Shown piece by piece: positions 55,727-64,000 of a stretch of DNA of 64,000 nucleotides. The number at the start of each line of letters is the position of its first letter. Positions within the stretch are counted from its first letter, which is position 1. The stretch is from an uncultured Pelagibacteraceae bacterium. Lineage in GTDB: Bacteria > Pseudomonadota > Alphaproteobacteria > Pelagibacterales > Pelagibacteraceae. A program made the position numbers and the translations under genes. Below the pieces are notes generated by a model, which was given only the letters and a program-made list of their open reading frames with translations, had not been told where the DNA came from and ran no database searches. The stretch covers positions 1-64,000 of the forward strand of contig CACIQQ010000004.1 in the NCBI GenBank assembly GCA_902588835.1. Direction: 5' to 3'.

Positions 55727-55800
55727 TGGAGGTAACGCCCGGAATCGAACCGGGATACAAGGATTTGCAATCCTCTGCGTAACCATTCCGCCACGTTACC
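55727..55800 (-). tRNA. tRNA-Cys (anticodon GCA)
   Basis: On the minus strand the 74-base gene has acceptor GGTAACG/CGTTACC, D arm with TGGCGGAATGGTTACGCA, anticodon stem GAGGA/TCCTT with loop TTGCAAA (anticodon GCA), T arm with GGTTCGATTCC, discriminator T and an encoded CCA (55729-55727). It is upstream of tRNA-Asn with a 51-base spacer. Confidence 0.97.
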
Positions 55801-55810
55801 GATAAATCTG

Positions 55811-55816
55811 ATTATA
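55811..55816 (-). promoter_or_regulatory. Consensus -10 for the tRNA-Cys/tRNA-Asn transcript
   Basis: The minus strand reads TATAAT exactly, ten bases before the first base of tRNA-Cys. No good -35 is seen 16-18 bases further upstream. Position and perfect match make it the likely -10. Confidence 0.55.
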
Positions 55817-55877
55817 AAACAATTTATTAGATGTTTATATATGAAATATTCTATCAAATTCAATCAGAATTTGTTTA

Positions 55878-55905
55878 TTGTTAAATACGTTTATTGAATT
55901 ATAAA
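55878..55905 (+). promoter_or_regulatory. Candidate valS promoter
   Basis: TTGTTA (55878-55883) and TATAAA (55900-55905) are 16 bases apart. Transcription would start about 55911-55913, leaving only a few bases before the valS ATG at 55918, so the mRNA may be almost leaderless. No Shine-Dalgarno is visible before valS, which agrees with this. The 117-base gap to tRNA-Cys holds only these two promoters and AT-rich DNA. Confidence 0.5.
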
Positions 55906-55917
55906 CTATAAACACCA

Positions 55918-58536
55918 ATGAGTTCAGAAAAATATACACATTCTAAAGTAGAAAATAAGATTTACTCTTATTGGGAAAAAAAAGGTCTCTTTAAACCCAA
56001 AAAAAATAAAAAAAAGTATTCTATTGTAATTCCACCTCCAAATGTCACTGGGAGTCTTCATATGGGTCATGCATTAAACAATACAATTCAGGATTTACTC
56101 ATAAGATTTCATAGAATGAATAATTTTGAAACTTTATGGCAACCAGGGACAGATCATGCTGGAATTGCAACGCAAGCTTTAGTCGAAAGAAAACTTGAAA
56201 GCGAGAATATTGATAAACAATCAATTGGTAGAGAGGCTTTTATTAAAAAAGTCTGGGATTGGAAAAAGGAGTATGGCGATATTATTATTAATCAGCTTAA
56301 AAAACTAGGATGTTCATGTGATTGGTCCAGGAATGCATTCACAATGGATAAAAATTTGTCTGCATCAGTTATTAAAGTTTTCATAGATCTCTATAACAAA
56401 GGTCTTATTTATAAATCTAAAAAATTAGTTAACTGGGATACAGTATTAAAAACAGCTATATCTGATCTTGAAGTTGATCAAAGAGAAGTAAATTCAAAAC
56501 TTTATTATATAAATTATCAAATTGAAAATAGTTCAGAATTTATAACTATTGCAACAACAAGACCAGAAACAATGCTGGGAGACACTGCAGTTGCCGTTAA
56601 TCCTAAAGATGAAAGGTACACTAATTTAGTAGGTAAAAATGTAGTTTTACCTATAACAGGGAGAAAAATAAAAATTATCCAAGATGATTATGCTGATCCA
56701 GAGCAAGGTTCTGGTGCAGTTAAAATTACTCCAGCACATGATTTTAATGACTATGATGTGGGTAAAAGAAATAAATTAGAGATAATAAATATATTCACCG
56801 AGGATGGGAAGATAAATGAAAATGCACCTAGTGATTATGTTGGTTTAGATCGGTTTGAAGCAAGGAAAAAAATATTAAATGACCTTGGTGACAAGCTTAT
56901 TAAAGAAGAAAATATTAAGAATAAAGTTCCTTATGGGGATAGATCTAATTCTGTAATTGAACCTTATCTTACAGAACAATGGTTTGCAGATGCAAAAAAA
57001 CTATCTGTAAAAGCAAAGAAGATTGTAAAGAATAAAAAAACAAAATTTTTTCCCCCTAATTGGTCGAAAACTTATTTTCAATGGATGAATAATATTGAAC
57101 CTTGGTGTATATCAAGACAACTTTGGTGGGGCCATCAAATACCAGCTTGGTATGGACCTGATAAGAAAATATTTGTTGCATCAAATTATAGTGAAGCAAA
57201 AAAACTAGCCAAAAAAAGATATAAGAAAGATGTAGAATTAGTAAGAGATGAAGATGTTTTAGATACATGGTTCTCATCAGGATTGTGGGCTTTTGCAACT
57301 CTTGGGTGGCCTAAAAAAAACGAATACCTAAAAAAGTTTTATCCTACATCTGTTTTAGTAACTGGTTTTGATATTATCTTTTTTTGGGTTGCTAGAATGA
57401 TGATGTTTGGAATGGAGTTTTTAAATAAACAACCGTTTAAAGAAATTTATGTACATGCCTTGGTTAGAGATGAAAAAGGACAAAAAATGTCTAAGTCAAA
57501 AGGCAACGTAATTGATCCTTTAATATTAATAGATAAATATAGTGCAGATGCATTAAGGTTTACTTTGTTATCAATGGCATCACCAGGAAGAGATGTAAAA
57601 CTATCTGAAGATAGAGTTAAAGGTTATAGAAATTTTCTCAATAAATTGTGGAATGCAAACAACTTTTTGGCAATGAATAAGTGCGATTTTTCAAAATCTA
57701 AAAATGAGCCAAAAGTAAAATTAAATATTAATAAATGGATTATTTCAGAGTTAAATACGGTAAGTAAGCTTATTGAAAAAAATATTAATGACTATAGATT
57801 TGATGAAGCAGCAAGAAACATTTACCAATTTGTTTGGCACTCATACTGTGATTGGTACGTAGAACTATCTAAAACTTTTTTAAATTCTAAAGAAAAGTCG
57901 TCAATTTCAGAGGTAAAACAGACCTTAAGTTATGTTTTTAAACAAATTTTAATTCTTTTACATCCATTCATTCCATTTATTACAGAGGAATTGTGGTTAA
58001 AAAATAAGCTAGATAAACCAAAAAATTATCTAATGTTTGCTAATTGGTCGAATAAAAAAGCAAATAAAGATAAACAAATTAAGGAAGTAGAGAATATAAT
58101 TAATTTAATTAGCCAACTTAGGGCATTTAAAAATGAATTAAATGTAAGTCCGGGATCTTTTGTAGATATGTCTATTTCGACCCTATCTAAAAATGACCAG
58201 TTGTTTATCAAAAAAAATCAAACTGTTTTGAAAAAACTTGGTAGGATAAATAGCTTCCTAGATACTGATAAAGATAAGGCATCAGCAAACTTAGTCATCA
58301 AAGGGGATATTTTTAAGATATATTTTGATCAATCAATAGATCTCTCTTTGATCAAAGAAAACCTTCTAAAAAGGCAGCAAAAATACCAAAGTGAGTTAGA
58401 TGGTATATCAAAAAGACTTTCTAACAAAAGTTTTGTAGAAAGAGCGCCAAAAAATATTGTTGATCAGGAAAAAAATAACTATAGTAATTTAAAAAAAGAT
58501 ATTGATAAAATATCAGTCACTATAAAAGGTTTATAA
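55918..58536 (+). CDS. valS: Valine--tRNA ligase
   Basis: ValS charges tRNA-Val and edits mischarged threonine. The 872-residue class I synthetase has the HIGH-type HMGH (residues 48-51, in [17 protein letters not shown]) and the editing domain with [17 protein letters not shown]. It also has the catalytic-core motif [19 protein letters not shown], the KMSKS loop at 523-527, and a C-terminal arm that forms a coiled coil. It begins an operon with ilvD and manC; valS and ilvD share a link to branched-chain amino acids. ilvD starts at its last base. Confidence 0.98.
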   Translation: MSSEKYTHSKVENKIYSYWEKKGLFKPKKNKKKYSIVIPPPNVTGSLHMGHALNNTIQDLLIRFHRMNNFETLWQPGTDHAGIATQALVERKLESENIDKQSIGREAFIKKVWDWKKEYGDIIINQLKKLGCSCDWSRNAFTMDKNLSASVIKVFIDLYNKGLIYKSKKLVNWDTVLKTAISDLEVDQREVNSKLYYINYQIENSSEFITIATTRPETMLGDTAVAVNPKDERYTNLVGKNVVLPITGRKIKIIQDDYADPEQGSGAVKITPAHDFNDYDVGKRNKLEIINIFTEDGKINENAPSDYVGLDRFEARKKILNDLGDKLIKEENIKNKVPYGDRSNSVIEPYLTEQWFADAKKLSVKAKKIVKNKKTKFFPPNWSKTYFQWMNNIEPWCISRQLWWGHQIPAWYGPDKKIFVASNYSEAKKLAKKRYKKDVELVRDEDVLDTWFSSGLWAFATLGWPKKNEYLKKFYPTSVLVTGFDIIFFWVARMMMFGMEFLNKQPFKEIYVHALVRDEKGQKMSKSKGNVIDPLILIDKYSADALRFTLLSMASPGRDVKLSEDRVKGYRNFLNKLWNANNFLAMNKCDFSKSKNEPKVKLNINKWIISELNTVSKLIEKNINDYRFDEAARNIYQFVWHSYCDWYVELSKTFLNSKEKSSISEVKQTLSYVFKQILILLHPFIPFITEELWLKNKLDKPKNYLMFANWSNKKANKDKQIKEVENIINLISQLRAFKNELNVSPGSFVDMSISTLSKNDQLFIKKNQTVLKKLGRINSFLDTDKDKASANLVIKGDIFKIYFDQSIDLSLIKENLLKRQQKYQSELDGISKRLSNKSFVERAPKNIVDQEKNNYSNLKKDIDKISVTIKGL

Positions 58537-60254
58537 TGAAGAAATTTAATAAGAAGAAATTACCTAGTAGGCATACATCTTTAGGACCCGATAAGGCTCC
58601 TCAAAGATCTTTTTATTATGCAATGGATTTGACCGAAAAAGATGTAGCAAAACCTTTTGTTGGTGTTGTTTCAACATGGAACGAGGCAGCTCCTTGTAAT
58701 ATTGCCTTAATGAGACAGGCTCAATCAGTTAAAAAAGGAGTTCATCAAGCAGGCGGCACACCAAGAGAATTTTGTACGATTACGGTTACAGATGGAATAG
58801 CAATGGGTCATGAAGGAATGAAATCCTCGTTAATTTCGCGGGATGTAATAGCAGACTCAACTGAATTAACTGTTAGAGGACATTGTTATGACGCTTTAGT
58901 TGGCGTTGCAGGATGTGATAAATCTTTACCAGGCTTAATGATGGCAATGGTAAGATTAAATGTACCAAGTGTCTTTATTTATGGTGGTTCAATATTACCG
59001 GGTAGATTTAATGGAAAAGATGTAACAGTTGTTGACGTATTTGAAGGAGTTGGAAAATTTTCTTCAGGAAAAATGTCAGCACATGCATTAAGAAAACTTG
59101 AACTTAAGGCTTGCCCAAGTGCTGGAGCTTGTGGTGGACAATTTACAGCAAATACTATGGCATGTGTATCTGAGGCAATAGGATTAGCATTACCATATTC
59201 AGCTGGAACACCAGCACCATATACACAAAGAGATTCTTATGCTTTAAAAAGTGGTAAGGCAGTAATGAATTTATTAGCAAAAAATATAAGACCAAGAGAC
59301 ATTGTTACAAAAAAATCTTTAGAAAATGCTGCAACAATTGTTGCTGCAACAGGTGGTTCAACTAATGCTGCTTTACATTTACCTGCACTTGCAAATGAAG
59401 CAGGAATTAAATTTGATTTAATGGATGTTGCAAGAATATTTAAGAAAACACCTTATCTTGCAGACTTAAAACCTGGTGGAAAATATGTTGCAAAAGATAT
59501 GTGGAAAGCAGGTGGAGTTCCAATGCTTTTAAAAACTTTATTAGATGGTGGTTATATACACGGTGATTGTATGACAGTTACAGGTAAAACAATGAGACAA
59601 AATTTAAAAAATGTTAAGTTTAATAAAAATCAAAAAGTTATGAGAACTCATAACCAACCATTGTCTCCTGATGGAGGTGTTGTTGGTTTAAAAGGAAATT
59701 TAGCACCTGATGGAGCAATTGTTAAAGTTGCTGGATTAAAGAAATTACAATTCACAGGTAAAGCAAGATGCTTTGATACAGAAGAAGCTGCTTATAAAGC
59801 AGTTAAAAATAAAAAATATAAAGACGGTGACATTATAATTATAAGATACGAAGGACCAAAAGGTGGTCCAGGCATGAGAGAAATGCTTCAAACAACTGGA
59901 GCGATTTACGGACAAGGTAAAGGTGAAAAAGTTGCACTTATAACTGATGGAAGATTTTCAGGTGCAACGAGAGGATTTTGTATAGGTCATGTAGGACCTG
60001 AAGCATCAGTTGGAGGACCAATAGCTTTACTTAAGAACGGAGACATCATAGATTTAGATGCTAAGAAGGGTACAATTAATGTACGATTATCTAGAAAAGA
60101 ATTAGCCAAAAGAAGAAAGAAATGGAAACCAAAGAAAATTAATTTTGGTAATGGAACACTTTGGAAGTATGCTCAAACAGTTGGTCCAGCTTATCTAGGT
60201 GCACCTACGCACCCTGGAGCAAAAGAAGAGGTTAGAACATACGCTGATATTTAA
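58536..60254 (+). CDS. ilvD: Dihydroxy-acid dehydratase
   Basis: IlvD dehydrates dihydroxy acids in valine, leucine and isoleucine synthesis using an iron-sulfur cluster. Candidate cluster ligands are Cys54 (AAPCNI), Cys127 ([11 protein letters not shown]) and Cys199 ([11 protein letters not shown]). Other motifs are [37 protein letters not shown] and [19 protein letters not shown]. The 572 residues are normal. The gene is less AT-rich with more uniform codon use than its neighbours, which suggests high expression. It overlaps valS and manC by one base each. Confidence 0.98.
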   Translation: MKKFNKKKLPSRHTSLGPDKAPQRSFYYAMDLTEKDVAKPFVGVVSTWNEAAPCNIALMRQAQSVKKGVHQAGGTPREFCTITVTDGIAMGHEGMKSSLISRDVIADSTELTVRGHCYDALVGVAGCDKSLPGLMMAMVRLNVPSVFIYGGSILPGRFNGKDVTVVDVFEGVGKFSSGKMSAHALRKLELKACPSAGACGGQFTANTMACVSEAIGLALPYSAGTPAPYTQRDSYALKSGKAVMNLLAKNIRPRDIVTKKSLENAATIVAATGGSTNAALHLPALANEAGIKFDLMDVARIFKKTPYLADLKPGGKYVAKDMWKAGGVPMLLKTLLDGGYIHGDCMTVTGKTMRQNLKNVKFNKNQKVMRTHNQPLSPDGGVVGLKGNLAPDGAIVKVAGLKKLQFTGKARCFDTEEAAYKAVKNKKYKDGDIIIIRYEGPKGGPGMREMLQTTGAIYGQGKGEKVALITDGRFSGATRGFCIGHVGPEASVGGPIALLKNGDIIDLDAKKGTINVRLSRKELAKRRKKWKPKKINFGNGTLWKYAQTVGPAYLGAPTHPGAKEEVRTYADI

Positions 60255-61456
60255 TGAAAATTAGACCAGTTATTCTATGCGGAGGAGCAGGTACTAGACT
60301 GTGGCCTAAAAAATCAAAACATCAAGCAAAACAGTTCATAGATTTTGGTGGTTGGACTTTAATTAACAAAACTTTTGAAAGAGTTAAAAGTAAAGTTTTT
60401 GACTATCCAATTATTAGCACTAATTCAAAATATCTTAGGGATGTAAAAAAGGCTTTAAAGAAAAGTAAAATTAAAAAATATAAGATTATTTTAGAGCCAG
60501 CAAAAAAAAATACCGCTCCAGCAATTTTAGCATCAGCACTGATTAAAGATGTCCCATATAACCAACCTTTAATGTATTTTGCTGCAGATCATTTAATTGA
60601 AAAGCCAAATAAACTAATAACAGCTATTAATAAAAATAAGTCAAATTTAGATGAAAAAAACATATTTATTTTTGGAATAAAACCCACAAGCCCTTCTAGT
60701 GAGTACGGATATTTTATTACCAAGAAAAAAAAGAACATTAATAAAGTCACTAGATTTATTGAAAAACCAAAAGTATCTAAGGCAAAACAAGTAATTAAAC
60801 AAAAGGGATATTGGAATTCTGGGATGTTTTTTTTGAGAAAAGACTCAATTATTAATAATTTTAAGAAATATCAGCCTAATATTTTTCGAAACTGTAACAA
60901 AGCTGTAATAAAAGCTAAATATAAAAGCAATGTGTATTATTTAAACAAACAAGCATTTTCTAAAGCTACAGCAAAATCTTTTGATTATGCGATACTAGAG
61001 AAAACTAAAAATATCAATGCGATCAAACTTGATATCCCATGGTCAGATCTTGGGAGCTGGAAAGAAATCTGCAAAATGTACGGAAAGATTAAAAATAGAT
61101 ATTTTAAAAAGAAAAACGTATTTCATAGACCATGGGGCAGCTACACAAACTTATTTAAAGGCAAAGAATTCTTAATTAAAGAATTGTATGTGAAATCTAA
61201 AGGTATTTTAAGTCTTCAAAAACATTTCCATAGAGCAGAACACTGGGTAGTTACTCATGGAATTCCAAGAATCACTCTAAATAAAAGTAAATTCTTAAAG
61301 AAACCTGGTGAAACTATTTATATTCCATTAGGAGCTGTTCATAGAATTGAAAATCCATTTAAAAAACCGGTAAAAATTATAGAAGCACAAATAGGCTCAA
61401 TCCTTAAAGAAACAGATATTGTAAGATATCAGGATGTATATGGAAGAGTAAAATAA
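60254..61456 (+). CDS. manC: Mannose-1-phosphate guanylyltransferase (with short cupin domain)
   Basis: The product makes GDP-mannose, and its C-terminal domain resembles mannose-6-phosphate isomerase. The nucleotidyltransferase domain (about residues 1-280) has GGAGTRLWP (10-18), AKQF at 26-29 in place of the usual PKQF, PAKKNTAPAI and SFDYAILEKT. The cupin part (about 287-400) has RPWGSY, LQKHFHRAEHWVV and IYIPLGAVHRIENP. At 400 residues it is shorter than the usual 460-480. GDP-mannose could serve surface polysaccharide or lipid glycosylation. Its stop directly abuts the convergent kinase gene. Confidence 0.92.
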   Translation: MKIRPVILCGGAGTRLWPKKSKHQAKQFIDFGGWTLINKTFERVKSKVFDYPIISTNSKYLRDVKKALKKSKIKKYKIILEPAKKNTAPAILASALIKDVPYNQPLMYFAADHLIEKPNKLITAINKNKSNLDEKNIFIFGIKPTSPSSEYGYFITKKKKNINKVTRFIEKPKVSKAKQVIKQKGYWNSGMFFLRKDSIINNFKKYQPNIFRNCNKAVIKAKYKSNVYYLNKQAFSKATAKSFDYAILEKTKNINAIKLDIPWSDLGSWKEICKMYGKIKNRYFKKKNVFHRPWGSYTNLFKGKEFLIKELYVKSKGILSLQKHFHRAEHWVVTHGIPRITLNKSKFLKKPGETIYIPLGAVHRIENPFKKPVKIIEAQIGSILKETDIVRYQDVYGRVK

Positions 61457-62341
61457 TTATTTTACAAGAAAATTTATTTTTTTATTTGATTTACTTAAAT
61501 GAATTTTTTTATACGAACCAAAATTATCTCCATCAATTTGAACAGGTATTAAATCATTTCCCTCAATGGTGATATTTTGAGAATAAGTAGTAATAACATT
61601 TTTGTTTTTACTTAAATCGCCATTAAAGATTATTAAAAATATGGAATATAATAAATTAGTCCTTGTCAAATCCCTAAATATATAGGTTACTAATTTATCT
61701 TCAAAAATATTTGTTTTATTTATTTTATAATGCCCAGCATAATATTTGGTATTTGAGGACAGTATCCATTCTGCTTTATAAAATTGTCCGTCAAAAGTAA
61801 CACTTAATTTTTTATTATTCATAAACAAGAAATATTGAAAACCTTTAATAACAAATATAATTTTACCAAGTAACTTTTTAATTTTTGAATTAATTGAATG
61901 GACAATTTTTGCATCCCATCCTATACCAGCCATTAAAAAGAAAAAACTTTCATTAATTTTTAGAAGATTAGAGGTTTTATAATTGTTAGAAACTAATACA
62001 TCAACTATATCATCAACTTTTTTATTCATTGATAATTCAGCCTGAAGTAAATTTGCAGTACCAGCAGGTATATAACCTATAGCAAAATCGTCTTTAAAAT
62101 TAAAATTATTTTTAATTAGTTCATTAATTGCAAAAGATACAGATCCATCTCCACCTGCTACAATTAATCGATCGTAATTTTTTTGATTAAAATCTCTAAA
62201 AATTTCTCTAGCCTGATTTATTGTTTTTGTCTCAAAATAGTCTACAGAATTTTTTTTTTTCAACTTAAATAAAACCCTATTTATGAATTTTGATTTTTTC
62301 CCAGAAGAAGAGTTTAGATTATAAATTAAACAATATAACAT
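61457..62341 (-). CDS. Diacylglycerol kinase catalytic domain protein (YegS/DgkB-like)
   Basis: The 294-residue protein has the soluble lipid-kinase fold: NLNSSSGKKSK at the N-terminus, the nucleotide-binding GGDGSVSFAINELIK (residues 63-77) and IPAGTANLLQAEL (about 91-103). The C-terminal beta-sandwich has LMAGIGWDAKIVHSI and VQIDGD. Such enzymes phosphorylate diacylglycerol or sphingoid/other lipids. Divergent placement from a PlcP-type phospholipase and a lipid glycosyltransferase suggests diacylglycerol as substrate, returning it to phosphatidate. Substrate is inferred, not visible. A PhoB-like half-site faces this gene 67 bases before its ATG. Confidence 0.87.
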   Translation of the reverse strand: MLYCLIYNLNSSSGKKSKFINRVLFKLKKKNSVDYFETKTINQAREIFRDFNQKNYDRLIVAGGDGSVSFAINELIKNNFNFKDDFAIGYIPAGTANLLQAELSMNKKVDDIVDVLVSNNYKTSNLLKINESFFFLMAGIGWDAKIVHSINSKIKKLLGKIIFVIKGFQYFLFMNNKKLSVTFDGQFYKAEWILSSNTKYYAGHYKINKTNIFEDKLVTYIFRDLTRTNLLYSIFLIIFNGDLSKNKNVITTYSQNITIEGNDLIPVQIDGDNFGSYKKIHLSKSNKKINFLVK

Positions 62342-62359
62342 AATTATTCCTTAAAAAAT

Positions 62360-62377
62360 TTTTAACAAATCTGTAAC
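62360..62377 (+). promoter_or_regulatory. Candidate PhoB-type box facing plcP
   Basis: TTTTAAC (62360-62366), four bases, CTGTAAC (62371-62377) gives the 11-bp direct-repeat pattern of a Pho box (CTGTCAT-N4-CTGTCAT). A third, poorer unit AAATGAA follows in the same register. Only the second unit is a good match. It lies 62 bases before the plcP-like ATG. Inference from pattern and context. Confidence 0.45.
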
Positions 62378-62408
62378 ATTTAAATGAAATAAGAAATACA
62401 TGATTCGT

Positions 62409-62426
62409 GTTACAGTTGTATTAAAT
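62409..62426 (-). promoter_or_regulatory. Candidate PhoB-type box facing the lipid kinase
   Basis: On the minus strand ATTTAAT (62426-62420), four bases, CTGTAAC (62415-62409) repeats the 11-bp register of the plus-strand site. The CTGTAAC heptamers at 62371 and 62409 are exact inverted copies. This one lies 67 bases before the kinase ATG. As with its partner, only one heptamer is a good match to the PhoB half-site. Confidence 0.42.
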
Positions 62427-62439
62427 AAAAATTTTTTAT

Positions 62440-63252
62440 ATGCCTAAAATACTTAAATACAAAAGTATATTTATTTCTGATTTACACTTAGGTACTAAAG
62501 GCTGTCAGGCAAATAAAATTTTAGAGTTTTTTAAAAACTCAAGATCCGAAAATCTTTATCTAGTAGGAGACATTATCGATGTATGGGCAATGCAAAAAAG
62601 TTTTTTTTGGCCCCAAGAACATAATGATGTAATTCAAAAAATTTTAAGAAAAGCAAGACATGGTACCAGAGTTTTCTATATAATGGGTAATCATGATGAA
62701 ATGTTTAGAAAATTTATTCCACTGCATTTTGGCGACATTCATATGGTTAATAGAGTTATTCATGAAACAAACACTGGGAAAAAATATTTAGTTGTTCATG
62801 GTGATGCTTGGGATGGAGTAATGAAACATGCTAAATGGTTGTCTAAACTTGGATCAATAGCATATAATTTATTGTTACAATTTAATGTAATAATTAACTT
62901 TTTTAGAAGGTTAAGAGGAAAAGAATATTGGTCTCTTGCAAAATTTTTAAAGTATAAAGTCAAAAATGCAGTCAAATATATCGGTGAATATGAAAAGACT
63001 GTCTCAGATTATGCAAAAACAAAAAAATTTGATGGAATAATTTGCGGTCACATTCATCACCCTGAGGATAGAGATTTTAATGGCATAAATTATTTGAATT
63101 GTGGAGATTGGGTTGAATCTTGCACTGCATTAGCTGAAAATTATGACGGTAGTTTTGAAATATTATATTGGGACAAAATAAGAGAAAAATTTATAGACGC
63201 TGAGAAAGCAATTAAACCAATTAAAACTGAAGAATTAAAAAAAGCCTCATAG
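62440..63252 (+). CDS. plcP: PlcP-type phospholipase C / calcineurin-like metallophosphoesterase
   Basis: The 270-residue protein has dimetal phosphoesterase motifs: DLHLG (Asp14, His16), GDIIDVW (Asp44), GNHDE (Asn84, His85), VVHGDAWD and GHIHHPEDRD, then NCGDWVESCTAL. This group is often annotated as UDP-2,3-diacylglucosamine diphosphatase (LpxH-like). Lipid A synthesis here already has LpxI (26739-27527), and a lipid-type glycosyltransferase follows four bases after the stop codon. PlcP, which strips headgroups from phospholipids to give diacylglycerol under phosphate stress in Sinorhizobium and SAR11, is the better call. LpxH-like activity cannot be excluded from sequence alone. Confidence 0.82.
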   Translation: MPKILKYKSIFISDLHLGTKGCQANKILEFFKNSRSENLYLVGDIIDVWAMQKSFFWPQEHNDVIQKILRKARHGTRVFYIMGNHDEMFRKFIPLHFGDIHMVNRVIHETNTGKKYLVVHGDAWDGVMKHAKWLSKLGSIAYNLLLQFNVIINFFRRLRGKEYWSLAKFLKYKVKNAVKYIGEYEKTVSDYAKTKKFDGIICGHIHHPEDRDFNGINYLNCGDWVESCTALAENYDGSFEILYWDKIREKFIDAEKAIKPIKTEELKKAS

Positions 63253-63255
63253 TTA

Positions 63256-64000
63256 ATGAAAATTTTAATTGCTACAGATGCATACTTTCCACAAGTAAAT
63301 GGCGTTGTTAGAACCCTTCATGAAACAGGTGAGATCTTAAAAAAACAAGGTCACAGTATAGAATATCTTACACCAGACTTATTTTTAACTTTCCCGATGC
63401 CAAAATATAATGAAATTAGACTATCAATTAATGTTTGGCCTAGAGTCGGTAGTTTAATAAAAAAAATAAAACCTGATGCAATTCATATCGCTACCGAAGG
63501 TCCTATTGGGACTATGACGAGAAGATATTGTTTAAAAAATAATCTAAAGTTTACTACCAGTTTTCATACGAGATTTGATAAATATATCAAACTATACTTT
63601 CCTATTATACCTGCAAAATGGGCTGAAAAATTTCTAGCAAACTTTCATAACAAAGCTGAGAGAATTTTAGTAACAACAGAGTCTATGAGAAAAGAATTAA
63701 TAGATATAGGTATAGACAATAATAAAATGATTACTTGGACTAGAGGAGGAAATCATGGAGCTTTTAAGAACCCTAAAAAAATTGATTTACCTCACAAAAG
63801 ACCAATTTGGATTTATGTTGGAAGAGTTGCAGTTGAGAAAAATATAAGAGCTTTTTTAGAATGTAATTTAGAAGGTACAAAAATAATAATAGGAAAAGGA
63901 CCTGATTTAAAAAAATTAAAAAAAGAATTTCCTAAAGATATTTTTTTAGGAGAAAAAACAAATGGCGAATTAGCATCACATTTTGCATCTTCCGATGTTT
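63256..64000 (+). CDS. agt: Glycosyltransferase family 4, probable diacylglycerol glycosyltransferase (3'-truncated)
   Basis: An open frame from the ATG at 63256 runs off the window end (248 codons seen). It begins MKILIATDAYFPQVNGVVRTL, and continues with IHIATEGPIGTMTRRYCLK, TSFHTRFDKYIKLYFP, VTTESMRKEL, a WIYVGRVAVEKNIRAFLE strand and GKGPDLKKLKKEF. This is the GT4 pattern seen in SqdX/MgtA/Agt enzymes, in which the C-terminal half binds the sugar nucleotide. Directly after plcP, the Agt function (glucosyl or glucuronosyl transfer to diacylglycerol) is most likely. The sugar donor cannot be read from this fragment. Confidence 0.85.
   Translation, partial: MKILIATDAYFPQVNGVVRTLHETGEILKKQGHSIEYLTPDLFLTFPMPKYNEIRLSINVWPRVGSLIKKIKPDAIHIATEGPIGTMTRRYCLKNNLKFTTSFHTRFDKYIKLYFPIIPAKWAEKFLANFHNKAERILVTTESMRKELIDIGIDNNKMITWTRGGNHGAFKNPKKIDLPHKRPIWIYVGRVAVEKNIRAFLECNLEGTKIIIGKGPDLKKLKKEFPKDIFLGEKTNGELASHFASSDV

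Noticed and set aside
55807..55868. TCTGATT/AATCAGA inverted arms before valS
   Set aside because: Seven-base arms 48 bases apart in AT-rich DNA are expected by chance; no supporting context.
1..64000. CRISPR arrays, insertion sequences, prophage or integrated islands
   Set aside because: No spaced direct repeats, transposase, integrase or phage genes were seen; tRNA genes are intact and not flanked by duplicated ends; composition is uniform apart from highly expressed genes and RNAs.

Overview
The window reads as chromosomal DNA of a genome-streamlined alphaproteobacterium, most likely SAR11 ('Candidatus Pelagibacter' and relatives). The reasons are a very AT-rich sequence (about 30% GC by eye), Lys/Asn/Ile-rich proteins, compact enzymes, almost no intergenic DNA (many ATGA or TAATG stop/start overlaps), and a gene order that follows the conserved alphaproteobacterial string with pieces missing. 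The SAR11 assignment is inference; no rRNA lies in the window. I see no insertion sequence, phage gene, CRISPR array or compositional island. No gap between genes exceeds about 170 bases.

Layout. 1-7133: the end of the complex I operon, nuoH (5'-truncated by the window edge) to nuoN. 7133-16911: a short biotin ligase, coaX, RNase J, a DUF1467 protein, proS, lolC/E, lolD and dnaE in one overlapping run. 16912-28654: a candidate S2 leader, then rpsB-tsf-frr-uppS-cdsA-dxr-bamA-skp-fabZ-lpxD-lpxA-lpxI-lpxB, which joins translation, isoprenoid and phospholipid synthesis, and outer-membrane and lipid A assembly. 28631-36038 (minus strand): a PpiD-like foldase, trpE-trpG-trpD-trpC, lexA with a clear SOS operator, and gltX. 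36095-42549: tpiA, secG, pyrG, kdsA, eno, ftsB, lipA and a COQ10/RatA-type START protein. 42532-44597 (minus): cinA C-terminal domain, pgpA, ispDF. 44631-50531: ntrY-ntrX-trkA-trkH. 50557-55056: tRNA-Arg, then the general amino-acid ABC transporter aapJ-Q-M-P with a strong terminator after the binding-protein gene. 55226-55800: an XRE regulator and the minus-strand genes for tRNA-Asn and tRNA-Cys. 55918-61456: valS-ilvD-manC. 61457-64000: a diacylglycerol-kinase-like gene divergent from a PlcP-type metallophosphoesterase and a glycosyltransferase cut by the window end.

How the genes work together. Most of the window is housekeeping. The most interesting part is the right end: PlcP (phospholipid to diacylglycerol), a glycosyltransferase (diacylglycerol to glycolipid) and a lipid kinase (diacylglycerol back to phosphatidate) share a 98-bp divergent control region. 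That region holds two oppositely oriented, almost symmetrically placed CTGTAAC sites resembling PhoB half-sites, which suggests phosphate-responsive lipid remodelling. Because LpxI is encoded earlier in the window, an LpxH role for the PlcP-like enzyme is unnecessary. The second theme is what is absent from otherwise conserved neighbourhoods: pyrH, rseP, gltA/comEC, moaC/moeA, the pyruvate dehydrogenase genes, and dusB/ntrB/ntrC.
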